Assembly: GCF_030700285.1 (NCBI RefSeq) | Contig: NZ_JAUYZJ010000021.1 | Coordinates: 32,581-96,580 of the forward strand | Origin: Methylobacterium sp. NEAU K | Lineage (GTDB): Bacteria; Pseudomonadota; Alphaproteobacteria; Rhizobiales; Beijerinckiaceae | DNA: 64,000 nucleotides | Reading direction: 5' to 3' | Program-made: the position numbers and the translations under genes | The notes under the pieces: generated by a model | Told to the model about the DNA's origin: nothing | Databases searched by the model: none | The model's input: the letters and a program-made list of their open reading frames with translations, nothing else | In this document: piece by piece, positions 24,980 through 33,384 of the stretch | Layout of the letters: the number at the start of each line of letters is the position of its first letter | Numbering within the stretch: the stretch's first letter is position 1

Positions 24980-25765
24980 TCAGGGCGCAGGCCCGAGCAG
25001 GTGCGAGACCGCCTGGGCGGCGCTGACGGCCGCCACGGCGCCGAGCAGCAGGATCGACAGGGCCCGGTGCCCGCGCCCGCCGCTGCGCCGCAGCAGGCGC
25101 TCGCCGAGCCGGCTGCCGACCAGGATCAGCGGGATGCCGATCGCCAGCGGGACCGCCAGGAAGGCCCCGACGAGCCCGGCGCTCACGAGGCTGATCACGC
25201 TGGCGACCGAGGTCGCCAGGAAGAACACCAGCAGCGAGGCGCGCCCCTGCTGCGGGGTCAGCGGCATCGCCAGGTAATAGGCGACCACCGGCGGCCCCGG
25301 CATCGCCGCGAGCCCGTTGCACAGGCCGGCGGCCAGCCCGACCATCACGGTCTCGCGTCCGCCCGGTGGCGCCGGGAAGCGGAAGCCGCGCACCAGCGCG
25401 ATCGTCCCGCCGCCGCAGACCAGGGCGATGGCCAACCGCGCCACGTCCGGGCTCGCCAGCGCCAGCGCCGCCACGCCCAGCGGCGAGCCGATCGCCGTGC
25501 CGGCAACCAGCCAGCGCAGCGACGGCCAGTGCGCGCTCTTCCGGGCCCGCGGCAGGTCGGACAGGCTTGCGCAGAACTGCAGGCCGACGGCGAGGGGTAC
25601 GCACTGGCTCGGCGGCAGCCAGAAGCCGAGCAGCGGCACCGCCGCCAGGGCGAACCCGAACCCGGTGAAGCCCCGGATCAGCGCGGCAGCGAAGATGGCC
25701 GCCGCGAGGCCGGCTACCAGCCCGGGCTGGTCCGACAGGCCGGCCGGGAAGGCGATGGTGTCCAC
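24980..25765 (-). CDS. TSUP (TauE/SafE) family membrane permease
   Basis: 261 residues with about eight hydrophobic segments and the family motif IRGFTGFGFALAAVPLL near residue 30 and GLCNGLAAMPGPPVVAYYL near 150. TSUP proteins move sulfite, sulfoacetate, taurine or other organosulfur anions, or similar acids. GTG start at 25765. It lies 4 bases after the hypothetical gene at 25770-26144 on the same strand, so they may be co-transcribed. The substrate is unknown; the cys genes are 15 kb away. Confidence 0.88.
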   Translation of the reverse strand: MDTIAFPAGLSDQPGLVAGLAAAIFAAALIRGFTGFGFALAAVPLLGFWLPPSQCVPLAVGLQFCASLSDLPRARKSAHWPSLRWLVAGTAIGSPLGVAALALASPDVARLAIALVCGGGTIALVRGFRFPAPPGGRETVMVGLAAGLCNGLAAMPGPPVVAYYLAMPLTPQQGRASLLVFFLATSVASVISLVSAGLVGAFLAVPLAIGIPLILVGSRLGERLLRRSGGRGHRALSILLLGAVAAVSAAQAVSHLLGPAP

Positions 25766-25769
25766 CCCC

Positions 25770-26144
25770 TTACCGCAGGTCGATCACGGCGGTCTTCTCG
25801 CGGGTGGACTGCGCCTGCATCGCTTCGCGCGTCCCCTCCTTGACGGGCCCCGGCGCCTCGAAGCCACCGTAGCTCACGTTCCAATTGGCCTGACCGTAGC
25901 CCGCTTCCAATCCGTGCGAAACCCGGAGCGCCCGGCCCGGATCCGCGGGCCACACCGCGGCGGCGATTTCGAAATCCCGCGCCTGAATCCCATCCCGGCC
26001 GGCGACTTTGTCGAAGACCCGCACGCCGTCTTCCGAAGGATCGTGAATTGCCCCTCGGCGAGGTCCGGCGCCTCCGGCCGGGTTCGTCGGCGCCCCCGCC
26101 TTCGCCGCGTCCTGAGCCATGGAGGCGGCGTTCCGGGCGCCCAT
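25770..26144 (-). CDS. Hypothetical protein, possibly a remnant
   Basis: 124-codon frame from the ATG at 26144 (an ATG at 26120 is the alternative). The first third is low-complexity; the rest looks protein-like (DGVRVFDKVAGRDGIQARDF, then NWNVSYGGFEAPGPVKEGTR and KTAVIDLR). No family is recognised. It could be a real small gene, or the tail of a longer gene whose start is lost. Confidence 0.35.
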   Translation of the reverse strand: MGARNAASMAQDAAKAGAPTNPAGGAGPRRGAIHDPSEDGVRVFDKVAGRDGIQARDFEIAAAVWPADPGRALRVSHGLEAGYGQANWNVSYGGFEAPGPVKEGTREAMQAQSTREKTAVIDLR

Positions 26145-26197
26145 GGCGGTTCCGGCAGCGGCGAGGCCATCCGCCGTGCGATCCCGTTGTGTCCCGG

Positions 26198-26797
26198 TCA
26201 ATGAAGAGAGACCTGGGGCGAAGACCGTTGCCGGTCCGCGAGATGTTTCCCGACCTCGAGCAGCAACGTTTCCGTCAACGCGATGATGCGCGAATCGCCG
26301 AACTGGGAGACCGCATTGTGGAGAGACAGGCACAGATCGGCGGTCTTGTTCAGGGCGTCGTCGATCGTGGTCCCGTCGCGCATCGCGAAGGCGACACCGG
26401 CGGCCTTGCTGTCCGAGATCTCGACGACGACCCCCCGGCCCGTTGTCGGCCGACCGTTTTCATCCCGGTAGAAGTGTCCGCGCGTGAAGACCCAGCGCAG
26501 CCGCCCCTCCGTGGAGCACACGCGATACTCCGCCGTATAGGAGCCGCCGGACCGGACGCAGTCCAGTATGACCTGCGAGATATGCGCACGATCCTCGGAA
26601 TGTACGGCTTCCAGGATCTCCGACAGGCGGACGCCCGCTCTGGAGCGTGCAGGGCTTATGTTGAACAGCAGCGCGGCGACCGGATCGGCGCGCGCATCAT
26701 CTTCGATGATGTCCCACATCCAGAAGCCGACGCCGCCGGATGATTCGAGAGCCGTTGCCAGCGCCGCCTCGGATACCACGTCGTCGGAATGTTCCAC
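26198..26797 (-). CDS. PAS domain signalling protein
   Basis: 199 residues. One PAS domain (about 20-130), PAS_3-like: GGVGFWMWDIIEDDARADPV, LSEILEAVHSEDRAHISQVI, YRVCSTEGRLRWVFTRGHFY RDENGRPTTGRGVVVEIS. The remainder is a helical tail (KTADLCLSLHNAVSQFGDSR) without kinase, GGDEF or HTH. Start is the GTG at 26797. An orphan PAS protein of this kind could act as a sensor partner in a larger complex. Its base composition is lower in GC than its neighbours. Confidence 0.8.
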   Translation of the reverse strand: MEHSDDVVSEAALATALESSGGVGFWMWDIIEDDARADPVAALLFNISPARSRAGVRLSEILEAVHSEDRAHISQVILDCVRSGGSYTAEYRVCSTEGRLRWVFTRGHFYRDENGRPTTGRGVVVEISDSKAAGVAFAMRDGTTIDDALNKTADLCLSLHNAVSQFGDSRIIALTETLLLEVGKHLADRQRSSPQVSLH

Positions 26798-27150
26798 TTA
26801 AGATATAATCCAACATCCGTATGGGGATCTTGCGCTGGGGCGTCTACCGCCCGGCATTGCCTTGTTTACCAATTGTTTCAGCCATCGTCGACCGAATAGA
26901 GCATGCCAGGGCGATCGGCGATCCCTGCGATAGCGCACCGATCCAGAGCCGGATGATCGTCAGCAGCCGCTAGGCCAGGAGCGGCGGTCGCCGGTGGAAC
27001 GCGATCGGCGGATCGAGGTTAGAGCCGTGCGCAAGGCGGCGCCGACCACACGTAGGAGCATGTCCCGGGAACGCCGATGGATTTGCCTTTCTGGCCCGAA
27101 ACCTTTATAAATTTTTTTAATTCAAGCGAAGAATGAACTTGGACTAGATC
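26798..27150. other. AT-richer intergenic region, no gene seen
   Basis: 353 bases between the PAS gene and the ORFan membrane protein. GC drops sharply over the last 70 bases (CTTTATAAATTTTTTTAATTC), which likely include the promoter of the downstream gene. A TATAATCC element lies beside the PAS start. No RNA gene is recognisable. Confidence 0.45.
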
Positions 27151-27702
27151 ATGGCGGTTCTGCGATATATCTTGCTCGGAGTTTCTACCTTAGCCATGGC
27201 GTCGGTGTTGATCTTTTGGATCGCTGGTGGTCGATCCGGGGATGTCTCGGTATTTTTTGTGATCGCCTTTCTGGCGGCTAATATCGCGTATATTTTATTC
27301 TCCAGCCCAAATCTGAAAATCAGTGCCCTGTTCGACCGGGCGGCTACCGGGCTTGCTTTTGCTTCGCTTGAACTCCAGCATCAAGCGAAGGAGGCGAAGC
27401 TGCGGGAAATCGAGGCTGATCGCCTCAGGGCCGAAGATGCCGAGCAGAACAGATACAAGCTGCGAGCGGCTGAGGAATTCATCAGTTACGTCCGGCAAAA
27501 TCCTCTCATGAAGAGGAGGAATGCACTTGAGGTCAACCAAATCGCGCTGCGCAGCGAGCCGCATAACCTAGCGTTACCGGCCCTGGAGATGGCCCGCTCC
27601 GGGCAGCCGGAGCTGCATGGACGCCTCCGCGCCGACCCGGGCGCTGCCGGCATGGCTCGTCCGGGATCGCACTCTGGGGCGATGCCCCGGCTTGAAGGCT
27701 AG
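27151..27702 (+). CDS. ORFan membrane protein with coiled coil
   Basis: 183 codons. Two membrane helices (about 7-27 and 35-52: VFFVIAFLAANIAYILF) are followed by a long charged helix (LELQHQAKEAKLREIEADRL, AEDAEQNRYKLRAAEEFISY). Codon use is much less GC-biased than anywhere else in the window, with many A/T third positions up to about 27550, a sign of recent transfer. From about residue 140 the composition switches to Gly/Pro/Arg-rich, so the authentic protein may have been longer or differently ended, with the last 45 codons read from unrelated DNA. No family recognised. Confidence 0.55.
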   Translation: MAVLRYILLGVSTLAMASVLIFWIAGGRSGDVSVFFVIAFLAANIAYILFSSPNLKISALFDRAATGLAFASLELQHQAKEAKLREIEADRLRAEDAEQNRYKLRAAEEFISYVRQNPLMKRRNALEVNQIALRSEPHNLALPALEMARSGQPELHGRLRADPGAAGMARPGSHSGAMPRLEG

Positions 27703-27742
27703 AGAATCGTTCTGTGGAGATCGGCCCGAGGGCGATGCGCGA

Positions 27743-27810
27743 TCTCCTTGCCGGGCATCCCTTTTTCCAAATGCTGGCGGCCACCTCGTCGGGGCGATGC
27801 TCGGAGCGGA
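27743..27810. repeat. Dispersed repeat, copy 2
   Basis: The run from GATGCGCGATCTCCTTGCC to GGCGATGCTC matches copy 1 (11127-11195) at roughly three quarters of positions, with only short size differences. A flanking 8-base inverted repeat GGAGATCG/CGATCTCC overlaps its left end. The surrounding 27703-28117 (415 bases) contains no convincing gene. Confidence 0.6.
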
Positions 27811-28117
27811 CGAAGGCATCGGACTGCCGACGTCTCGTCCGCTTGGACTGTCGGCGTGCGCCGGCGAAGGTCCTCCGACGCACGCGAGACCGACGCCTCC
27901 GCGATGGGCCTGCCCCACCGGCGATCGCGGCCGACGTCCGAACGGGATGATCCGGCTCGCCGATCGGGGCTACATCGCGCCGCATGGTGCGTCCGATCCT
28001 CCGCGGAACCATCTTGGCGGCCAACGGCTTCCTGCGCTGGGCCATGGGAGGATCTGCTCCCGATGCGGCCTCGTGAAGAACCACCGCCCTGGATGGCGGC
28101 ACGAGAGGAAACATCTT

Positions 28118-28384
28118 TTGCGCACAACGATCATCACCGCGGCTGTGCTCGCCGCCCTCGGCGCCGCCGTCGCGACGCCCGCCTCCGCAGCCCCGATCGG
28201 ACGCGGAGCCGGCCTCGCCGCGCCGGCCGACATCGTCTCGACCGTCCAGATGGACCGCATGGAGCGCCACATGATGCGGCATCGCATGGAGCGCCGGATG
28301 ATGCGGCGGCATATGGAGCGTCGCATGATGCACCGTGAGATGCGCCATCGCATGATGCGTCGCGAGATGATGCACCGCATGTAA
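28118..28384 (+). CDS. Exported Met/Arg/His-rich protein
   Basis: 88 residues. The start is TTG after a GAGAGGAA ribosome-binding site; translation from there gives a clean signal peptide (RTTIITAAVLAALGAAVATP, cleavage ASA-AP). The mature protein ends in about 45 residues built almost only from Met, Arg, His and Glu, in short near-repeats such as MERHMMRHRMERRMMRRHME. The regular Met and His spacing resembles metal-binding (copper or silver) Met-rich proteins, but the many arginines are atypical. A terminator hairpin follows. The longer upstream frame is not coding-like. Confidence 0.68.
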   Translation: MRTTIITAAVLAALGAAVATPASAAPIGRGAGLAAPADIVSTVQMDRMERHMMRHRMERRMMRRHMERRMMHREMRHRMMRREMMHRM

Positions 28385-28429
28385 CGACGGGGTGGCGCCG
28401 CCGGCATAGACCCGGCTGCATTGCTTCAG

Positions 28430-28465
28430 GCCCGTCCGGGGTTGATACCGCGGCCGGGCTTTTTC
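28430..28465 (+). terminator. Rho-independent terminator after the Met-rich gene
   Basis: GCCCGTCC pairs with GGCCGGGC (one mismatch) over a 14-base loop and is followed by TTTTTCG. It lies 45 bases after the stop. Confidence 0.7.
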
Positions 28466-28575
28466 GTGCGCGCATTCCGCTCGATCCGCCGCTCCGCACA
28501 AAGGCGTCGGGGCGGGCCGATCGAACCATTTGTGGCGCACTGCGTTTCAAGCCTCCGATAGGGAGTGTAGGTACC

Positions 28576-28890
28576 ATGAAGGCGTTTCTGGCAGTGGCCG
28601 CCGTGGGATTCGGTGTTCTGGGCGCGTTCGGCCCGGCTCTGGCCCAGCCGCGCGGCCCGGATTACGAGTACGGCGACCGGGATCGCGGCGAGGGCTACGG
28701 GTATCGCGACCGCGGCTACCGGGAGCGGGACCGCGGCTACGGCGAGCGCGCCTATGGCGGCTTCGACGAGCGTGAGTACCTGCGCTGCAACCCGGATGTC
28801 CGCCGGGCCGTCGCGAATGGCCAGATGGAGTCCGGAGCCGCGCATTACCGGACCTTCGGACGCCGCGAAGGCCGCCGGCTGAGCTGCTGA
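28576..28890 (+). CDS. Exported protein with Tyr/Arg/Asp/Gly repeats
   Basis: 104 residues with a signal peptide (KAFLAVAAVGFGVLGAFGPA, cut after LAQ). Next comes a repetitive stretch of Y-R-D-R-G units (GYGYRDRGYRERDRGYGERA). The last 40 residues are a compact motif, FDEREYLRCNPDVRRAVANG and GAAHYRTFGRREGRR, like the short module (xEYLxxNPDVxxAVxxGxxxSxxxHYxxxGxxEGR) repeated in some bacterial surface and glycan-related proteins. Function unknown. Confidence 0.75.
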   Translation: MKAFLAVAAVGFGVLGAFGPALAQPRGPDYEYGDRDRGEGYGYRDRGYRERDRGYGERAYGGFDEREYLRCNPDVRRAVANGQMESGAAHYRTFGRREGRRLSC

Positions 28891-28920
28891 CGGGGGCTGG
28901 CCGGGTCCGCCCCGGCCGGG

Positions 28921-31713
28921 TCACGCCCGAGGCGCCGACCGCGTCCGCGCGCGGTCGCGCAGCAGGTTGACGATCAGCGCGGTCCATCCGGTCTGGTGCG
29001 AGGCGCCGAGCCCCCGTCCGGTATCGCCGTCGAAGAATTCGTGGAACAGCAGGGCCTCCTCGGCGCCGGGCGCCGGGGAGATCGGCGGGCGCGTGCCGAG
29101 GGCGGGCCGGCGGCCCTGCACATCCTTGGCGAACAGGGCGATCAGGCGGTCCTCAAGCGCGTCCGCGATCGCGCTGAGCGTGCGCGTCGTCCCGGAGCCG
29201 GTCGGGTATTCCACCAGGAACTCGTCGCCGTAATAGGTGTGGAAGCGCCGCAGCGCCTCGACGATGAGGTAGTTCATCGGCATCCACACCGGCCCGCGCC
29301 AATTCGAGTTGCCGCCGAACATGTTCGAGGTCGAGTCGGCCGGATCGTACCGGACCGTGAACGAGCCCCCCAGCTCGTTGAGCACGTAGGGCTCGTCGCG
29401 GTGGACCTTCGACAGCGAGCGCACGCCGTAGGGTGAGAGGAACTCGGCCTCGTCGAGCATGCGCCGCAGCAGCGCCTTCATCCGGTGGCCGCGCAGCAGC
29501 GAGAGGAGCTTGCGGTCGTTGACGCCGCCCTCGTTCCAGCGCGACACCAGGCGGGCGAGATGGGGCCGGTTCTCCAGTGCCCAATTCAGGCGCCGGGCGA
29601 AATCCGGCAGCCGCTGGAGCACGGCTGGCTCGATCACCTCCACGGCGAAGAGCGGCACCAGCCCGACCATCGAGCGGACCCGCAAGGGGAGCATCCCGCC
29701 CCCGGGGATGTCGACCTCGTCGTAATAGAATCCGTCGGCCTCGTCCCACAGGCCGAACCCCTCGCCGCCCATGTCGGTCATCGCCTCGGCGATGAGCAGG
29801 AAGTGCTCGAAGAACTTCGAGGCGGTGCTCTCGTAGACGTCGTTGTGGAGCGCGAGCTCCAGGGCAATGCGCATCATGTTGAGCGCGTACATCGCCATCC
29901 AGGCGGTGCCGTCGGCCTGGTGGATCACCCCGAAGCCCGGGGGCGGGCGCGACCGGTCCAACACCCCGACATTGTCGAGCCCCAGGAAGCCGCCCTGGAA
30001 GACGTTGCGGCCCTGCGCGTCCTTGCGGTTCACCCACCAGGTGAAGTTGATCAGCAGCTTGTGGAACACGCCCTCCAGGAAGGCGAGGTCGCCGCGCCCG
30101 CCCCTTCGGTCCCGGTCGATCTCGAACACCCGGTAGGCGGCCCAGGCATGGACGGGTGGGTTGGCGTCGCCGAACTCCCACTCGTAGGCCGGCAGCTGGC
30201 CGTTCGGGTGCATGTACCATTCGCGGGTGAGCAGCAGGAGCTGCTTCTTGGCGAAATCCGGATCCAGCAGCGCCAGCGGCAGGCAGTGGAAGGCGAGGTC
30301 CCAGGCCGCGAACCAGGGGTACTCCCAGGTGTCCGGCATCGACAGCACGTCGGCCGCCGCGAAGTGGCGCCACTGGCCGTTGCGGCCGCCGTCGCGCGCG
30401 CGGGGCGGCACGGGCTGGAGCGGGTCGCCCTCCAGCCAGCGGCGCACGTCGTAGCAATAGAGCTGCTTCGACCAGATCAGGCCGGCCGCCGCCTGCCGGA
30501 AGATCGTCCGGGCATCCGGGTCCGAGATGCCATCCTGCAACGCGTCGTAGAAGGCGTCAGCCTCGGCCACCCGGCGCCCGACCAGGGCGCCGTCGCCGTC
30601 GACGGGGCGCACCCGCGATCCGGCCGACAGGCGCAGGCGGATCCGGGCGGTCGCCCCGGGTTCCAGTCTCAAGGCGTAGTGCAGCCCGAGCTTGGTGCCC
30701 GCATCCCGCCGCACCGCCGCGGCGTCGCCCCCGACGATCGCCGCGTGGAGGCCGTCCTTGAACGGCCCGGCGGCGTCCGGCTGCCAGCCGTGCAGCCGCA
30801 GGTTGGTGTCGTTCTCGCAGAACAGGAGGTCCGGCGCGCCGTCGAAGGCGAGCCGGTACGGTCCGAGCCGCGGGTGCGCGCAGGTCACGCCGCCGTCGGG
30901 GGCACGGGCGATCCGCGGCCGCGCCTGTCCGGCCTGCCAGGACCAGGTGTTGCGGAACCAGAGCTGCGGGATGACGTGGAGCTCGGCGGTCTCGGGGCCC
31001 CGGTTGAGCGCGGTGATCACCGCGTGGATGTCGTCGGCATCGGCCTTGGCGTATTCCACCGTCACGTCGAAGAACCGGTCCTCGGCGAAGATCCCCGTAT
31101 CCTCGATCTCGTATTCGGGCTGCTCGCGCCCGCGCTGCAGGCTCTCACGCACGAGCTCTTCGTACGGGAAGGCTGCCTGCGGATAGCGGTAGAGCAGCTT
31201 GAGGTAGGCGTGGCTCGGGACCGCGTCGAGGTAATGGTAGATCTCCTTGACATCCTCTCCGTGGTTGCCCTCCTCGTTGGTCAGGCCGAACAGGCGCTCC
31301 TTGAGGATGCGGTCGCGCCCGTTCCAGAGGGCCAGCGCCAGGCAGAGACCGCCGCGCTCGTCGCAGATCCCGGCGATTCCGTCCTCACCCCAGCGATAGG
31401 CGCGGGAGCGGGCCTCCTCGTGCGGCAGCGCGCGCCATGCATTGCCGTCGGGACTGCAATCCTCCCGCACCGTCCCCCATTGCCGCTCGCTGAGATAGGG
31501 CCCCCACAAGGACCAGGCCCGGTCGCCTCGGCCCTGCTCGGCGATGCGGCGGCGCTCCGCCCAATCCACCGAGTCGTCCTCGTACGGGCTCATCAGCCGC
31601 GTCCCGGGCGCGGGGCGGGCCGCGTGCGCGAGAGCGTGCAGAGGGCGTGAGGAGCGGTCATCGGTCTCGAAGGCTGCGGCGGACTCGCCGGCCGGATGCA
31701 TCATCGAAGCCAT
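28921..31713 (-). CDS. GH63-like glucosidase (MGH1-type)
   Basis: 930-residue cytoplasmic protein resembling the (alpha/alpha)6-barrel glycosidases of family GH63 (mannosyl-oligosaccharide glucosidase-like). Typical blocks are WSLWGPYLSERQWGTVREDC near residue 70, WEYPWFAAWDLAFHCLPLAL near 475, GGFLGLDNVGVLDRSRPPPG and NSNWRGPVWMPMNYLIVEAL near 810. No signal peptide is present. It may trim glucosylglycerate, trehalose-like or other alpha-glucosides; the substrate is unknown. The start could be the ATG 40 codons later (MSPYEDDSVDWAERRR), as the first 40 residues are low-complexity. Confidence 0.85.
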   Translation of the reverse strand: MASMMHPAGESAAAFETDDRSSRPLHALAHAARPAPGTRLMSPYEDDSVDWAERRRIAEQGRGDRAWSLWGPYLSERQWGTVREDCSPDGNAWRALPHEEARSRAYRWGEDGIAGICDERGGLCLALALWNGRDRILKERLFGLTNEEGNHGEDVKEIYHYLDAVPSHAYLKLLYRYPQAAFPYEELVRESLQRGREQPEYEIEDTGIFAEDRFFDVTVEYAKADADDIHAVITALNRGPETAELHVIPQLWFRNTWSWQAGQARPRIARAPDGGVTCAHPRLGPYRLAFDGAPDLLFCENDTNLRLHGWQPDAAGPFKDGLHAAIVGGDAAAVRRDAGTKLGLHYALRLEPGATARIRLRLSAGSRVRPVDGDGALVGRRVAEADAFYDALQDGISDPDARTIFRQAAAGLIWSKQLYCYDVRRWLEGDPLQPVPPRARDGGRNGQWRHFAAADVLSMPDTWEYPWFAAWDLAFHCLPLALLDPDFAKKQLLLLTREWYMHPNGQLPAYEWEFGDANPPVHAWAAYRVFEIDRDRRGGRGDLAFLEGVFHKLLINFTWWVNRKDAQGRNVFQGGFLGLDNVGVLDRSRPPPGFGVIHQADGTAWMAMYALNMMRIALELALHNDVYESTASKFFEHFLLIAEAMTDMGGEGFGLWDEADGFYYDEVDIPGGGMLPLRVRSMVGLVPLFAVEVIEPAVLQRLPDFARRLNWALENRPHLARLVSRWNEGGVNDRKLLSLLRGHRMKALLRRMLDEAEFLSPYGVRSLSKVHRDEPYVLNELGGSFTVRYDPADSTSNMFGGNSNWRGPVWMPMNYLIVEALRRFHTYYGDEFLVEYPTGSGTTRTLSAIADALEDRLIALFAKDVQGRRPALGTRPPISPAPGAEEALLFHEFFDGDTGRGLGASHQTGWTALIVNLLRDRARTRSAPRA

Positions 31714-32073
31714 TCCGCCTCGCGCCGGAGGCGCCCCCGGGCGGAGATGGCCGCGATCACGCCGCCGCTCCGCCTCACCGGGATCCGTGAGACGGAGAGC
31801 GGGGCGGCCCTGTCCCCAGTCCCCGTTCGTCTCGATCGACGGTCATATCCGGCGACCGCAGCCAGCGGCGCGCGGATCAGGACCGGGGCGATGCACGCCT
31901 CCGCATCCTTCGGGCTAAGATCGCAGACTGGCACTTCGGTTCGCGAGATCGACGGATGCTCGCGCGACTGAAAAGATGCATCACGCGCCGCCGGCTATCG
32001 TGTGCCGCAGGCTGCGGCATCGATCCTGCCTGTCCCCGCCGGCCGTCTTGCTCTTTAGATCGAGGAGAACATC
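31714..32073. other. Divergent intergenic region, no gene seen
   Basis: 360 bases between the start of the glucosidase gene and the binding-protein gene, so both promoters should be here. A 91-codon frame on the plus strand (31696-31971) is arginine/serine-rich with no start site or similarity and was not accepted. Confidence 0.4.
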
Positions 32074-33207
32074 GTGAAAGCGACCCTGACGATCGGTCTC
32101 CTCGGGCTCCTGGCGATAGGGCCCGCGAGGGCTCAGGAGGGGAGCGGGCCCATGAAGATCGGCGTCGCCGCGCCCTTGACCGGGCCGTACGCGGCGTTCG
32201 GCGCGCAGATCAGGAACGGAGCGAGCCAGGCGATCGATGACATCAACAAGGCCGGTGGGATCAAGGGCCGGACGCTCGAGATCCTCATCGGCGACGACGC
32301 CTCCGACCCGAAGCAGGGCGTCTCGGTGGCCAACAAGTTCGCCGGCGACGGCGTGAAGATGGTCGTCGGCACATTCAATTCCGGCGTGTCGATCCCGGCT
32401 TCCGACGTCTATCTCGACGCCGGCATCATCCAGGTCACCCCGGCCTCGACGAACGTGAAGTTCACCGAGCGCGGGATGTGGAACACGTTCCGCACCTGCG
32501 GCCGCGACGACCAGCAGGGCACGGTGGCGGGCACGTATCTCGCCGAGCACTTCAAGGGCAAGAAGATCGCCTTCGTCCACGACAAGACCCCCTACGGCAA
32601 GGGCCTGGCCGAGGAGACCCTGAAGGCGCTCAAGGCCAAGGGCGGCAAGGAGGTTCTGCTCGAGGGCATCAATCCGGGCGAGAAGGACTATTCGGCGCTG
32701 GTCTCCAAGCTGAAATCGGCCAACATCGACGTGGTCTATTACGGCGGCTACCACACCGAGGCGGGGCTGATCCTGCGCCAGATGCGCGACCAGGGGCTGA
32801 AGGCGATCGTGACGGGCGGTGACGCCGTGGCCGACAGGGAATTCGTGCAGATCGCCGGCCCGGCCGCCGAGGGCACGCTGATGACGTTCCCGCCGGATCC
32901 GCGCAGGAACCCGAACGCCAAGGCGACGGTCGCCGTGTTCAATGCCAGGGGCATCGATCCCGAAGCCTTCACCCTGTACGGCTACGCGGCGGTGCAGGTG
33001 CTCGCCAAGGCGATGGCCGAGACCGGCTCCAGCGACGGCAAGACGCTCGCCGACTGGCTGCACCAGGGCAAGAGCATCGACACCGTGGTCGGGCCGATCG
33101 CCTACGACAAGAAGGGCGACATCACCCGGCTCGACTACGTCATGTACGAGTGGAAGAAGGGCGCCGACGGCAAGATCGACTACGCCGGCAACGAGCTGAC
33201 GCAGTAA
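32074..33207 (+). CDS. Branched-chain amino acid-type ABC binding protein
   Basis: 377-residue periplasmic solute receptor of the LivJ/LivK (Peripla_BP_6) family. GTG start eight bases after GAGGAG; signal peptide KATLTIGLLGLLAIGPARAQ. The domain begins MKIGVAAPLTGPYAAFGAQI and holds GGIKGRTLEILIGDDASDPK, VVGTFNSGVSIPASDVY and DVVYYGGYHTEAGLILRQM. The ligand may be an amino acid, aromatic acid or related compound. No permease or ATPase genes are nearby, so it must use a distant transporter. Confidence 0.92.
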   Translation: MKATLTIGLLGLLAIGPARAQEGSGPMKIGVAAPLTGPYAAFGAQIRNGASQAIDDINKAGGIKGRTLEILIGDDASDPKQGVSVANKFAGDGVKMVVGTFNSGVSIPASDVYLDAGIIQVTPASTNVKFTERGMWNTFRTCGRDDQQGTVAGTYLAEHFKGKKIAFVHDKTPYGKGLAEETLKALKAKGGKEVLLEGINPGEKDYSALVSKLKSANIDVVYYGGYHTEAGLILRQMRDQGLKAIVTGGDAVADREFVQIAGPAAEGTLMTFPPDPRRNPNAKATVAVFNARGIDPEAFTLYGYAAVQVLAKAMAETGSSDGKTLADWLHQGKSIDTVVGPIAYDKKGDITRLDYVMYEWKKGADGKIDYAGNELTQ

Positions 33208-33235
33208 GCCCGGTCCGGGGGGCGCGCCACCGGGC
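33208..33235 (+). terminator. Possible terminator after the binding-protein gene
   Basis: GCCCGGT and ACCGGGC can pair across a 14-base loop, beginning one base after the stop codon. There is no T-tract. Weak support. Confidence 0.35.
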
Positions 33236-33384
33236 CCGATCCCGGTCCTGCGCACACCTGCGATGGGGCCTGGACGCGGCGACTCGATCCGACGGAATCG
33301 GGAGCCGCCATAGGTCGAATGGTCGAGGGCTGGCGCCGAGGCTTCATGCTCCCTGTCCGCGTCGCGGCGCGCAGGGGAGGATCG

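Noticed and set aside
27617..28117. Upstream extension of the Met-rich protein frame
   Set aside because: It runs through repeat sequence and lacks coding character; the TTG with SD gives a proper signal peptide.
31696..31971. 91-codon plus-strand frame in the glucosidase-binding protein gap
   Set aside because: Arg/Ser-rich, overlaps the start of the glucosidase gene, no ribosome-binding site or family.
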